A DNA stretch of 64,000 nucleotides from an uncultured Bacteroidales bacterium (GTDB lineage: Bacteria > Bacteroidota > Bacteroidia > Bacteroidales > Paludibacteraceae): the NCBI GenBank assembly GCA_900320865.1, contig ONTT01000001.1, forward strand, positions 1 to 64,000, in the 5' to 3' direction. The notes under the pieces were generated by a model. That model saw nothing but the letters and a program-made list of their open reading frames with translations, made no database searches and was not told the DNA's origin. This document shows, one piece after another, positions 1 to 6,541 of this stretch (position 1 is the first letter of the stretch; every line of letters starts with the position of its first letter). The translations under genes and the position numbers were made by a program.

Positions 1-2
1 GA

Positions 3-299
3 TATGAGCGCTGTCTATGCGTTTGGAGTAAACTGGATGCAGCAAAGCAGTCGCGCGTTTACCACCTCATCGCCGAGAAGAAACAAAAGGGCGATTTTAT
101 CAATCCAAACCCTTGTTTTGCCTTGGACGATGCCATTCAGGAGGACGAAACACAGCAGGCCCGGCAAGCCATCAAAAAGCGCAAGCAATCACTCACCTTC
201 TCTGAGTATTACGCTCGCTTTGGCACGACTGCCGAACAAGGCGGATGGAAAATGGAGAATCCGACAGGCAATCAAGTAATTTATGTTAAAGCGGGATAG
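3..299 (+). CDS. C-terminal part of an unrecognised protein, cut by the window edge
   Basis: The third frame is open from the window edge to TAG at 297-299 and gives 98 residues. It is rich in charged residues (a Lys/Arg/Gln helix around residues 55-65) and ends with a motif EYYARFGTTAEQGGW followed by MENPTGNQVIYVKAG. Composition is that of a real protein; the ATG-initiated frame at position 4 gives a Ser/Arg/Pro-rich product that looks like a shadow. The stop codon lies inside the first of three palindromic repeats. The tail might belong to the large BT4734/VirE-N-type proteins that precede small genes in Bacteroides accessory loci, but this is a weak impression and no function is claimed. 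Confidence 0.6.
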   Translation, partial: YERCLCVWSKLDAAKQSRVYHLIAEKKQKGDFINPNPCFALDDAIQEDETQQARQAIKKRKQSLTFSEYYARFGTTAEQGGWKMENPTGNQVIYVKAG

Positions 300-393
300 T
301 ATCCCGCACAATGAACAAAGCCGGCATAGAATGCCCGGATAATAGACAAAGGAAAAATTAATACGCGGGATAGTATCCCGCACAATGAACAAA
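291..393. repeat. Three-copy palindromic repeat
   Basis: Two identical 29-bp copies lie at 291-319 and 365-393. Each starts with the perfect palindrome GCGGGATAGTATCCCGC (8-bp arms, one central base) and ends with ACAATGAACAAA. A diverged third copy sits between them at about 320-350, with GGCAT-AGA-ATGCC as its core and a similar AATAGACAAA tail. The first copy contains the stop codon of the preceding gene and the last ends 7 nt before the next start codon. The very short loop favours a protein-binding DNA palindrome over an RNA hairpin, but neither role is shown. Confidence 0.75.
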
Positions 394-400
394 CGTTATT

Positions 401-802
401 ATGGCAAGAGTGACATTTAAGGCCGGGCAGCCGATACAGAGTTTGTCCGGGACAATAGGTAACCTGACGTATCGAACGATCAACGGAAAGACCTTCGTGC
501 GAGTACGTGGAGAAGTGGGATTGGCATCGAATGCGAGTACGGAAGCGAAAGCAGCGTACAGGCGGAAGACGATCGTAGATGAATGCGTGCGGATCATCCA
601 AGAGGAGATAGGCGATATGGCAGCTGCTATTCAGGCACGGGCCGGGATTAGAGCGGCGATGAAACGGTACTACGAGCAGTTTAGTACGGAGACCGGGAGT
701 CGGCTGAAGTTACAAGCGAAGATGCTGGAGGCGTATCGCAATAGGCGACAAAAGCAGGACTTAGGTAGTACAAGAGTAGGTAATGAGTCCAACAAAAAGT
801 GA
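401..802 (+). CDS. Small hypothetical protein, accessory-locus type
   Basis: This 133-residue protein has an N-terminal part of likely beta structure with the motif SGTIGNLTYRTINGKTFVR (residues 16-34), then a long basic, helical C-terminal part with no signal peptide or membrane segment. Small proteins with this GxxGNxTYRxxxGKTFV pattern occur in Bacteroidales accessory regions without known function; that recollection is unverified. Its size and two-part plan resemble the protein at 1760-2149. The gene lies 102 nt after the preceding stop, separated by the palindromic repeats, and its end overlaps or abuts the next gene, so the first genes are probably one transcript. No function is proposed. 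Confidence 0.65.
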   Translation: MARVTFKAGQPIQSLSGTIGNLTYRTINGKTFVRVRGEVGLASNASTEAKAAYRRKTIVDECVRIIQEEIGDMAAAIQARAGIRAAMKRYYEQFSTETGSRLKLQAKMLEAYRNRRQKQDLGSTRVGNESNKK

Positions 803-809
803 CGGAAGT

Positions 810-1022
810 ATGAAAAAGATCAGTATGAACTATATCCAGGCGCGTTTGCAATCGCGCATGAACTACGAGCATCCGGATTTCGCGTTTGAGGTGTTGCTGT
901 ACGGTTGGTGCAAGTACCGTAAGCACCACAAAAACTGGTTGAGCGATGTGAAGCGACGAGGGTGGCTGAGTTTGGCAATGGCCCGTGATTTTGCGGCCTA
1001 TTGCGGCTACCTTTTTATCTGA
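810..1022 (+). CDS. Small hypothetical protein (70 aa)
   Basis: A 70-residue basic protein beginning MKKISMNYIQARLQSRM, with aromatic and Arg/Lys-rich segments and no signal peptide. The ATG at 810 is preceded by GGAAG; an upstream in-frame ATG at 783 would overlap the previous gene by 20 nt and add nine residues. The close packing suggests translational coupling. A strong terminator follows at 1044. It is not recognised; basic composition could mean nucleic-acid binding, which is only an inference. Confidence 0.5.
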   Translation: MKKISMNYIQARLQSRMNYEHPDFAFEVLLYGWCKYRKHHKNWLSDVKRRGWLSLAMARDFAAYCGYLFI

Positions 1023-1043
1023 AGCACGCTCGAACGTGCTCTG

Positions 1044-1075
1044 CGAGCCCACTTTTTTGGTGGGTTCGTTTTTTT
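1044..1075 (+). terminator. Rho-independent terminator
   Basis: CGAGCCCAC and GTGGGTTCG form a 9-bp stem (one wobble) around a short T-rich loop, followed by seven T residues. A second small inverted repeat, AGCACG/CGTGCT, precedes it at 1023-1040. The loop TTTG also serves as the upstream element of the next promoter. Confidence 0.8.
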
Positions 1076-1087
1076 GTACTAATTTTG
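1056..1087 (+). promoter_or_regulatory. Bacteroidetes-type promoter nested in a terminator
   Basis: TTTG at 1056-1059, 20 nt, then TAATTTTG at 1080-1087. The upstream box lies in the loop of the preceding terminator, so the upstream unit ends and the next begins within about 45 bp. It would drive the small gene at 1114 and possibly the structured region behind it. Confidence 0.7.
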
Positions 1088-1113
1088 CATCGGATTTCAA
1101 AAAAATGTGCCAT

Positions 1114-1323
1114 ATGAAAAATGAACAAATCTACAAAATCGTTGAAACCATCGTTCTCGCGTTATTAACCTGCTGCGCGGTTGCGCTGGGTATGACCAGT
1201 TGCAAAGCGTGGCGGACGATCACGACCACGGCGTCCTGCGTTCAGTCCGCGGACTCGACCAAGAATGCCGTAACCATCACTTCCAAAACCGTCGAAGAGT
1301 ATCAGGGCGTCAAGAAGAAGTAA
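1114..1323 (+). CDS. Small membrane-anchored protein, smalltalk-like
   Basis: A 69-residue protein with a short basic start, one hydrophobic segment (residues 10-27, IVETIVLALLTCCAVALG) and a Cys at residue 30 in GMTSC that could be a lipobox. The hydrophilic rest is Thr/Ser/Lys-rich. This resembles the tiny smalltalk-type membrane proteins seen in Bacteroides accessory loci near amidase genes, although those are usually shorter and no amidase follows here. An in-frame ATG at 1105 is an alternative start. The promoter at 1080-1087 gives a leader of about 20 nt. Function unknown. Confidence 0.6.
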   Translation: MKNEQIYKIVETIVLALLTCCAVALGMTSCKAWRTITTTASCVQSADSTKNAVTITSKTVEEYQGVKKK

Positions 1324-1351
1324 TGGGAGAGTACATAAAACTAAATAAAAA

Positions 1352-1471
1352 CTTGGAGTGTTTTAGGAGCGTTGCTCCTTGTTCAAAGAGTTACCAAAAT
1401 CCCCTTGTGAGTAAACTCCCAGATGGCTTTTACTAACTCTTCTTACACTCTTCGAGTTAAAGCACTCCAAG
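1352..1471 (+). ncRNA. Candidate structured RNA with a four-way junction
   Basis: A 14-bp closing stem pairs 1352-1365 with 1458-1471 (one G-U). Inside are three hairpins: GGAGC-GTT-GCTCC at 1366-1378, flush against the closing stem; an 8-bp helix 1386-1393 with 1434-1441, itself enclosing a 5-bp helix (1411-1415 with 1429-1433); and ACTC-TTC-GAGT at 1447-1457, flush with the 3' side. The fold is by eye and no promoter of its own is visible; read-through from the promoter at 1080 is possible. The 436-bp gap to the next gene has no convincing ORF. The identity of the RNA is unknown and a DNA role is possible. Confidence 0.5.
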
Positions 1472-1759
1472 CGATAAACATAGATAAAGCACGTCCTATC
1501 CAAACGCGTTCTTATACACGAAGTAACAGCGTTGAATTTATTTAGTTTTATTGCTTTTGAAGGCTTTTCCCGCAGGGACGGGGTTTGGGGATAAAAACTA
1601 TCCGAAGAGTCTTTAGCCACAAAAACCGAAAAGCGCAGAGCGCTAAAGCATTCAAAAGGGTTTATTTACTTTTATTTACTAAAGAAGTAAGAGCTAAAAA
1701 GACCGGCTCTATAAAGAATGGTCAACAAATATATGTAAATCCCTAAAAACTTACTCACT
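1472..1759. other. Gene-free stretch with further hairpins
   Basis: No plausible coding frame or sigma-ABfr promoter box is seen. Short inverted repeats recur: GGATA/TATCC at 1579-1593, AGCGC-AGA-GCGCT at 1632-1644, TTACT/AGTAA at 1676-1690, AGAGC/GCTCT at 1690-1710, and a distant pair CTTTTGAA/TTCAAAAG at 1554-1561 and 1651-1658. They may extend the structured element in front of them. How the following gene is transcribed is unclear. Confidence 0.4.
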
Positions 1760-2149
1760 ATGGGAAAAGTAACCTATTCGCCGGGTATCGAGTATGTCAA
1801 CGGTGCCTTGGCAAAAGCGAAGAAGAAAGACGGTCACCGCTGTGGTGATTATCTGATCGGTACCCACCGTACCGCTGCAACGCAGAACCCGAACTGTACC
1901 CGCCTGTACATCCGTAAGGGCACTTCGTACGAGCGTACGAGTCCGCTGACGTCCAACGAGTTGGATGCACGCGCACGCTTCGCCGCTGTGGCAGCTGCTG
2001 TGAAGGCTCGTAAGAGCGATCTGAACAAGATCACCACGGACCAACAGAACTTCGCAGCTCAGAAGGAGACGGCCGGTGGCAAAAAGACCATGAAGGCTTA
2101 CTTGTGGAAAGTCTGTGGAGATGAGTACGACCAAGCGCACCAAGGCTAA
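1760..2149 (+). CDS. Small hypothetical protein, accessory-locus type
   Basis: A 129-residue soluble protein starting MGKVTYSPGIEYVNGALAK. The N-terminal half carries Gly, Cys and aromatic residues (GDYLIGTHRTAATQNPNC) and the C-terminal half is helical and Lys/Ala-rich, ending in YLWKVCGDEYDQ. The pattern is familiar from Bacteroidales small-protein loci but has no function known to me. Size and plan parallel the protein at 401-802, including a conserved-looking start (M-x-x-VTF/Y) and a helical region of about 40 residues. No signal peptide. The ATG at 1760 is the only sensible start. It is followed by a hairpin array and a terminator. Confidence 0.7.
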   Translation: MGKVTYSPGIEYVNGALAKAKKKDGHRCGDYLIGTHRTAATQNPNCTRLYIRKGTSYERTSPLTSNELDARARFAAVAAAVKARKSDLNKITTDQQNFAAQKETAGGKKTMKAYLWKVCGDEYDQAHQG

Positions 2150-2155
2150 TGAGCC

Positions 2156-2215
2156 GTGTAGTGTTCCTGCGGAACGTGTATAGTTGCTACGCAACGTGTA
2201 GTGTTCCTGCGGAAC
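2156..2215 (+). repeat. Three tandem 20-bp hairpin units
   Basis: Units at 2156-2175, 2176-2195 and 2196-2215 share GTGTA followed by a 5-bp hairpin with a 3-nt loop. The outer two carry GTTCC-TGC-GGAAC; the middle one carries GTTGC-TAC-GCAAC. The middle unit changes both sides of the stem, so pairing is kept. A fourth GTGTA runs into the terminator. Confidence 0.8.
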
Positions 2216-2220
2216 GTGTA

Positions 2221-2247
2221 GGAGCGACCGAGAGGCCGCTCTTTTTT
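2221..2247 (+). terminator. Rho-independent terminator
   Basis: GAGCGACC and GGCCGCTC form an 8-bp stem with one mismatch around GAGA, followed by six T residues. It closes the unit of the gene at 1760-2149. Confidence 0.8.
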
Positions 2248-2266
2248 CATTTTTTTTGTCAATTTA

Positions 2267-2546
2267 TTTGGTACTTCAAATTTTTTGTAGTAATTTCGGC
2301 ACGCCCCTTCCCTTCTTTTACTTCGTAAACTCCGGGTGGGGTCCCTCCGAGTTTACGGCCGCATCTTGCGGGGCATATGTGCAACGGCGGGTGTTTTTTT
2401 GCAAAAAGGGTAAACCCTCTATTTCACGCCCCGAGATTGCAAGCATCCAAAGCCATCTCTGTGCATAAAATAATAGAATAAATTCTATTTTTTTGCAAAA
2501 AAAACACCCGAACGCTTGCATATGTGCAATTTTTGTAGTAATTTTG
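2267..2546 (+). repeat. Structured intergenic element, copy A
   Basis: The element starts with a promoter-like pair (TTTG at 2267-2270, 20 nt, TAATTTCG at 2291-2298) and a conserved block GGCACGCCCCTTCCC, then GGGTGGGGTCCCTCCGA, TTTACG and GCATCTTGCGGG. In this copy CGTAAACTC/GAGTTTACG forms a 9-bp stem. A long imperfect inverted repeat follows (2373-2407 with 2490-2527). The end overlaps the promoter of the next gene. Copy B at 6542-6817 has the same order of blocks. It could be a small RNA gene, a long leader or a miniature mobile element; no coding frame fits both copies. Confidence 0.65.
2516..2546 (+). promoter_or_regulatory. Promoter of the LRR/caspase-like gene
   Basis: TTG at 2516-2518, 20 nt, TAATTTTG at 2539-2546, the sigma-ABfr pattern, 20 nt before the ATG. 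The upstream box lies in the right arm of the structured element, so the two are linked. Confidence 0.75.
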
Positions 2547-2566
2547 CAGCCGCAAAATTGTTTATT

Positions 2567-5524
2567 ATGAAAAAAACACTCATTACATTACTCGCAATCC
2601 TATGTTGCACGACCATGCTGATGGCCAATGGCGTGAAGATCAAAGGTATCCATTATGTGCTGACGAATTATAATCAAACGGCCATGGTAACCTATACAGG
2701 TAAGAATCCAAGCTCCAAGAATACCTATGCAGGGGATATTGTTGTTCCGGCTACGGTAACCTATCGGGGTAAAACGTATAACGTGACGGAGGTAAGTTCG
2801 TATGCCTTTGATAATTGTGAGAAACTGACATCAGTCACCTTTTCGGAAGGCATCAAGACGATTGGTGAGACATTTGACAAGTGCCCCATGTTAACCTCCG
2901 TAGTAATACCGGTTAGCGCCCAAAAGGTGGATTTGAAGAAGCTGAACAATTGTCCGAAGATTACCAAACCGATATACAATGCGAAACGGTTTATCTTTAT
3001 GCCGAAAAACTATACGGGAAAATATGAAATTCCGAAAGGCATCGAGATTATCAATTCATGCGCATGCAAGGATTGTAAAGATCTTACAGCTATCGTCATT
3101 CCTAATAGCGTCAAGACTATTGAAGCAAATGCTTTCTTGAGATGTAGCAGCTTGACATCTATTACGCTACCTAATAGCCTGGAAGAAATGGCTGACAACG
3201 CGTTTGGCAGTATTCCGAAATTAACACATATTACCATTCCGCAAAACGTAAAGAATTTTACAGGTAATGCTTTTCAGCAATGTTCGGCTTTAACACATAT
3301 CTATGTAGATCCCAAGAATGCTACCTATTGCGATATCGATGGAGTTGTCTTCACCAAAGATATGACCACTATAGTAGTTTATCCGGGGGGAAAAGCCGGA
3401 ACGCACTATACCATACCTTACGATGTGACGCAAATTGGTGAGTATGCGTTTAATTATTGTACTAATTTGACTTCGATAACGCTTCCGGAAGGCCTCAAAA
3501 CGATTGGAGATTATGCGTTTGCGGACTGCAAAAGTTTATACGACATTCGCATCCCAAACGGCGTTACGGTAATTGGAGGCAGAGCTTTTTGGTATTGCAA
3601 GGCCTTAACATCCATCGTGGTTCCGAACACAGTAACTAAATTTGGAAGATCTGTATTTTGCGGATGTAAGAATCTTAAGTCGGTCAATATACCAAGTGGT
3701 ATTACGGAGGTGAAAAGTATGGTATTTTACGGCTGTGAAAAATTAAAATCCATCATCATCCCCAATCGTATCACTAACGTAGACTCTGATGCTTTTGAAA
3801 ATTGTACTTCTTTAACTGAAATTAAATATCCAAGCGGATTGAAGTTGGCACTTAAGGGCGTTCCTTCTTCCGTCCGATTCGTATCTTATAATCGAAATAA
3901 CCCGCCGCAAGATGTGGTAGCAGCTATGAAAGTGACCGTTCCTGCCGCCAAGACCGTGCAGACCAATCGTCAACCGCCTTTGCTATCTTTGGTGGATGGG
4001 TCGTTGTCGTTCTCGGATCCTTCGAAGAACAACCGTATTGAGGCGGGCGAGAAATGTACGATCTCCTTCAAAATCAAGAATACCGGCAAAGGAATGGCTT
4101 CGAACTGCGAGGCACGTGTTCACCTGTCCGGCATGGCAGATGGTATTCAGGTGCAAACCGTCAAATTATCAACTATCTACGTGAACCAGACTACGGAAGT
4201 GAGTGTACCGGTCAAGGCTACCAATGCCATCAAAACCGGTAATGTCACGTTCTCTATCGAGATCGTGGAACCCAGCGGTTGGGGTGTGTCGCCGTTTGAT
4301 ATCACGGTGGCCACTAAGGCTTATGAACCGCCCTATCTGCAAGTGGTCGATTATAATATCGCATCCAACTCGGGCAAGATCCGTAAGATGGAGCCGTTTA
4401 CACTTACCTTCAACCTCCAAAACACCAAATACGGCGATGCGGAGGATGTGAAAGTGAAGGTGAATCTGCCGAATAATGTATTTGTGATGGACGGTAACTC
4501 GGAGATGTCGTATTCCCGCATCAAATCCGGAGAAGTGAAGTCGATCCAACTGACCTTGGCGGCCAACAATAATTATTCGACCCAGAATATACCGATTACG
4601 ATCACCATCAAGGAGAAATACGGTAAGTTTGCAGAAAACAAACAACTGGATATTGCGCTCAACCAAACGACTTCGAGTAGCATCAAAATCGCTGCCAAAG
4701 ACGAGCCGCAACAGGAGCGCAAAGAGATTCAACTGGCGTTGATCAAGAGCGATGTGGATCGGAATATTCCTACCACCAATGCGTCCAGCCCCAACACCTT
4801 CGTGCTCATCCTGGCGAACGAGCACTACCAGCAAGTAGCTACCGTGCCCTTTGCGCTGAATGACGGAAATATCTTCCGCGAGTATTGCGTCAAGACGCTG
4901 GGTATCAGCGAGAAACATATCAAATATATCTCGGATGCCACGGGTAATCAAATGAAAGCCGGAATCAATTGGCTCGCGAACTTAACCGAGGCTTTTGATA
5001 ATCCGCAGATCATCGTTTACTATGCCGGTCATGGTATTCCGGATGAGTCCAGCAAAACGGCCTATCTGTTGCCTGTGGATGGTATCATTAGTGATTTGTC
5101 CACCTGCTATAAACTCGACAACTTATACGCTACTTTAGGCAAGATGCCTGCTTCGCAGATTACCGTCTTCATGGATGCGTGCTTCTCGGGTTCGAAACGT
5201 GAGGCAGGTATGTTAGCCTCTGCGCGTGGTGTGGCGCTCAAAGCCAAATCGGGTGTGCCGCAAGGCAATATGGTGGTCTTCTCTGCCGCGCAGGGCGATG
5301 AGACGGCTTATCCGAATCGCGAACAGCAGCATGGACTCTTTACCTATTATCTGCTTAAGAAACTGCAAGAGACCCAAGGCGATATTGCCCTCAAGGATCT
5401 TGGCGAATATATCATCAAACAGGTCTCGCAACAGTCCCTCCTGATCAACGAGAAGAAACAAACACCCTGTGTCACGCCTTCGGCGTCGCTCGGCTCAGAG
5501 TGGCAAAACTGGAAACTGAAATAA
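2567..5524 (+). CDS. Secreted BspA-type LRR protein with caspase-like domain
   Basis: A 985-residue protein with a signal peptide (MKKTLITLLAILCC, cleavage near MANG). Residues about 40-450 are BspA/LRR_5-type repeats, seen as recurring blocks such as LTSITLPEGLKTIGDYAF. Residues about 480-710 look like two CARDB-type beta domains. Residues about 745-985 form a caspase-like (peptidase C14) domain with catalytic His822 in YYAGHG and Cys872 in DACFSG. BspA repeats often bind proteins or surfaces and C14 enzymes cleave after basic or acidic residues; the substrate is unknown. The ATG at 2567 is chosen because the upstream in-frame ATG precedes the promoter. The DUF4384 gene follows after 7 nt. 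Confidence 0.9.
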   Translation: MKKTLITLLAILCCTTMLMANGVKIKGIHYVLTNYNQTAMVTYTGKNPSSKNTYAGDIVVPATVTYRGKTYNVTEVSSYAFDNCEKLTSVTFSEGIKTIGETFDKCPMLTSVVIPVSAQKVDLKKLNNCPKITKPIYNAKRFIFMPKNYTGKYEIPKGIEIINSCACKDCKDLTAIVIPNSVKTIEANAFLRCSSLTSITLPNSLEEMADNAFGSIPKLTHITIPQNVKNFTGNAFQQCSALTHIYVDPKNATYCDIDGVVFTKDMTTIVVYPGGKAGTHYTIPYDVTQIGEYAFNYCTNLTSITLPEGLKTIGDYAFADCKSLYDIRIPNGVTVIGGRAFWYCKALTSIVVPNTVTKFGRSVFCGCKNLKSVNIPSGITEVKSMVFYGCEKLKSIIIPNRITNVDSDAFENCTSLTEIKYPSGLKLALKGVPSSVRFVSYNRNNPPQDVVAAMKVTVPAAKTVQTNRQPPLLSLVDGSLSFSDPSKNNRIEAGEKCTISFKIKNTGKGMASNCEARVHLSGMADGIQVQTVKLSTIYVNQTTEVSVPVKATNAIKTGNVTFSIEIVEPSGWGVSPFDITVATKAYEPPYLQVVDYNIASNSGKIRKMEPFTLTFNLQNTKYGDAEDVKVKVNLPNNVFVMDGNSEMSYSRIKSGEVKSIQLTLAANNNYSTQNIPITITIKEKYGKFAENKQLDIALNQTTSSSIKIAAKDEPQQERKEIQLALIKSDVDRNIPTTNASSPNTFVLILANEHYQQVATVPFALNDGNIFREYCVKTLGISEKHIKYISDATGNQMKAGINWLANLTEAFDNPQIIVYYAGHGIPDESSKTAYLLPVDGIISDLSTCYKLDNLYATLGKMPASQITVFMDACFSGSKREAGMLASARGVALKAKSGVPQGNMVVFSAAQGDETAYPNREQQHGLFTYYLLKKLQETQGDIALKDLGEYIIKQVSQQSLLINEKKQTPCVTPSASLGSEWQNWKLK

Positions 5525-5531
5525 TAAGCCT

Positions 5532-6413
5532 ATGAAAAAGAGATTAAGCCTTGTTTGCAGCCTCTGTATATGCCTCGCGCTGTGCGCAGGAGAGATCCAG
5601 AAAGTAAGCGCTGTGTACGAATATACCTCCAATAACCTGAACGAGACCTTGGCGGAAGTGGAGGCCAACGCTTTCGAACGCGCCAAGCAAAAAGCCCTGG
5701 AGGACAAATTCGGTTTGGATGTCAATAGCGTTAGCAATTCGCTTCAGATCAACCGTGCATCCGGCAACAATGCACAAACGGAGACGAATGTCTTCTCGCT
5801 GGGTGGTACGGCGGTGCGAGGTGAATGGATTGAAACGATAAGCGAAGAAATCATTGAACCGGCCCGATTCAGCAATGGCTTCTGGCAAATGAAAGTGCGC
5901 GTGGTCGGTAGAGCCCGCAATTACTCTACCGAGAAGACGGACATCCGCTATACCTTTGTTCGTTCGGTAGAAGACCTCGAATCACCGGTCACTTTCCGCG
6001 ATGGGAATGATATCTACCTGCGCTTCTCTTCGCCCGTGGCGGGCTCACTGTGCGTCTATCTGGTGGATGAAGATCAGAACGCTTTCTGTCTGCTTCCCTA
6101 TGCCACTCAGCAAGCGGGAGCACAGGCCATTGAGGCCAACAAAGACTATGTCTTTTTCTACGAGAAGTTCGACAAAAACGCCGATGAATATGTGCTGACC
6201 TGCGAGCGCTCCATGGAGCAAAACGCACTCTATGTCATCTTCTCCCCGAATACGTTCACCAAGGCCAATGATACCCAATCCGCCAACAACTGGCGCGACC
6301 AACCTATGCCGCGTCAACTCTCCTATGCGGACCTCCTGAAATGGCTCGCCCGCAACCAAGCCAAAGACGAAGCCATGGTCGTCCGAACATCCGTTATCTC
6401 TATTCGAAGATAA
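5532..6413 (+). CDS. Secreted DUF4384-type protein, partner of the caspase-like protein
   Basis: A 293-residue protein with a signal peptide (hydrophobic residues 5-19, cleavage near CAGE). Residues about 35-140 resemble the LPP20/FlgT-like fold: an AxAxxxAFERAKQKAL helix and a beta-rich stretch. Residues about 150-255 match the DUF4384 pattern, with SLCVYLVDEDQNAFCLLPY and a following AGAQAIEANKDYVF segment. DUF4384 domains are often encoded with or fused to caspase-like proteases, in keeping with the 7-nt spacing here. The pair probably forms one exported module. Its biochemical role is unknown. Confidence 0.75.
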   Translation: MKKRLSLVCSLCICLALCAGEIQKVSAVYEYTSNNLNETLAEVEANAFERAKQKALEDKFGLDVNSVSNSLQINRASGNNAQTETNVFSLGGTAVRGEWIETISEEIIEPARFSNGFWQMKVRVVGRARNYSTEKTDIRYTFVRSVEDLESPVTFRDGNDIYLRFSSPVAGSLCVYLVDEDQNAFCLLPYATQQAGAQAIEANKDYVFFYEKFDKNADEYVLTCERSMEQNALYVIFSPNTFTKANDTQSANNWRDQPMPRQLSYADLLKWLARNQAKDEAMVVRTSVISIRR

Positions 6414-6467
6414 TTACATATCATGAGAATCCAACACCCTTACCGGCTCGGAAGTAAAATAATGGAT

Positions 6468-6488
6468 AGCGTCCTTCGGGGCGCTTTT
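6468..6488 (+). terminator. Rho-independent terminator
   Basis: AGCGTCC and GGGCGCT pair around TTC(G) and are followed by TTTTTT. It ends the LRR/caspase unit. Confidence 0.8.
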
Positions 6489-6541
6489 TTGATGTCTAAA
6501 CACTAAACTTTACCCTCTAAACGAAAAAAGTAATACTTTTT

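Noticed and set aside
4..279. ATG-initiated 91-residue ORF at the left edge
   Set aside because: Ser/Arg/Pro-rich shadow composition; the frame from position 3 gives a normal protein C-terminus instead.
2256..2521. Short ORFs on both strands inside the first structured element
   Set aside because: They are not shared with the second copy and their products have no protein-like composition.
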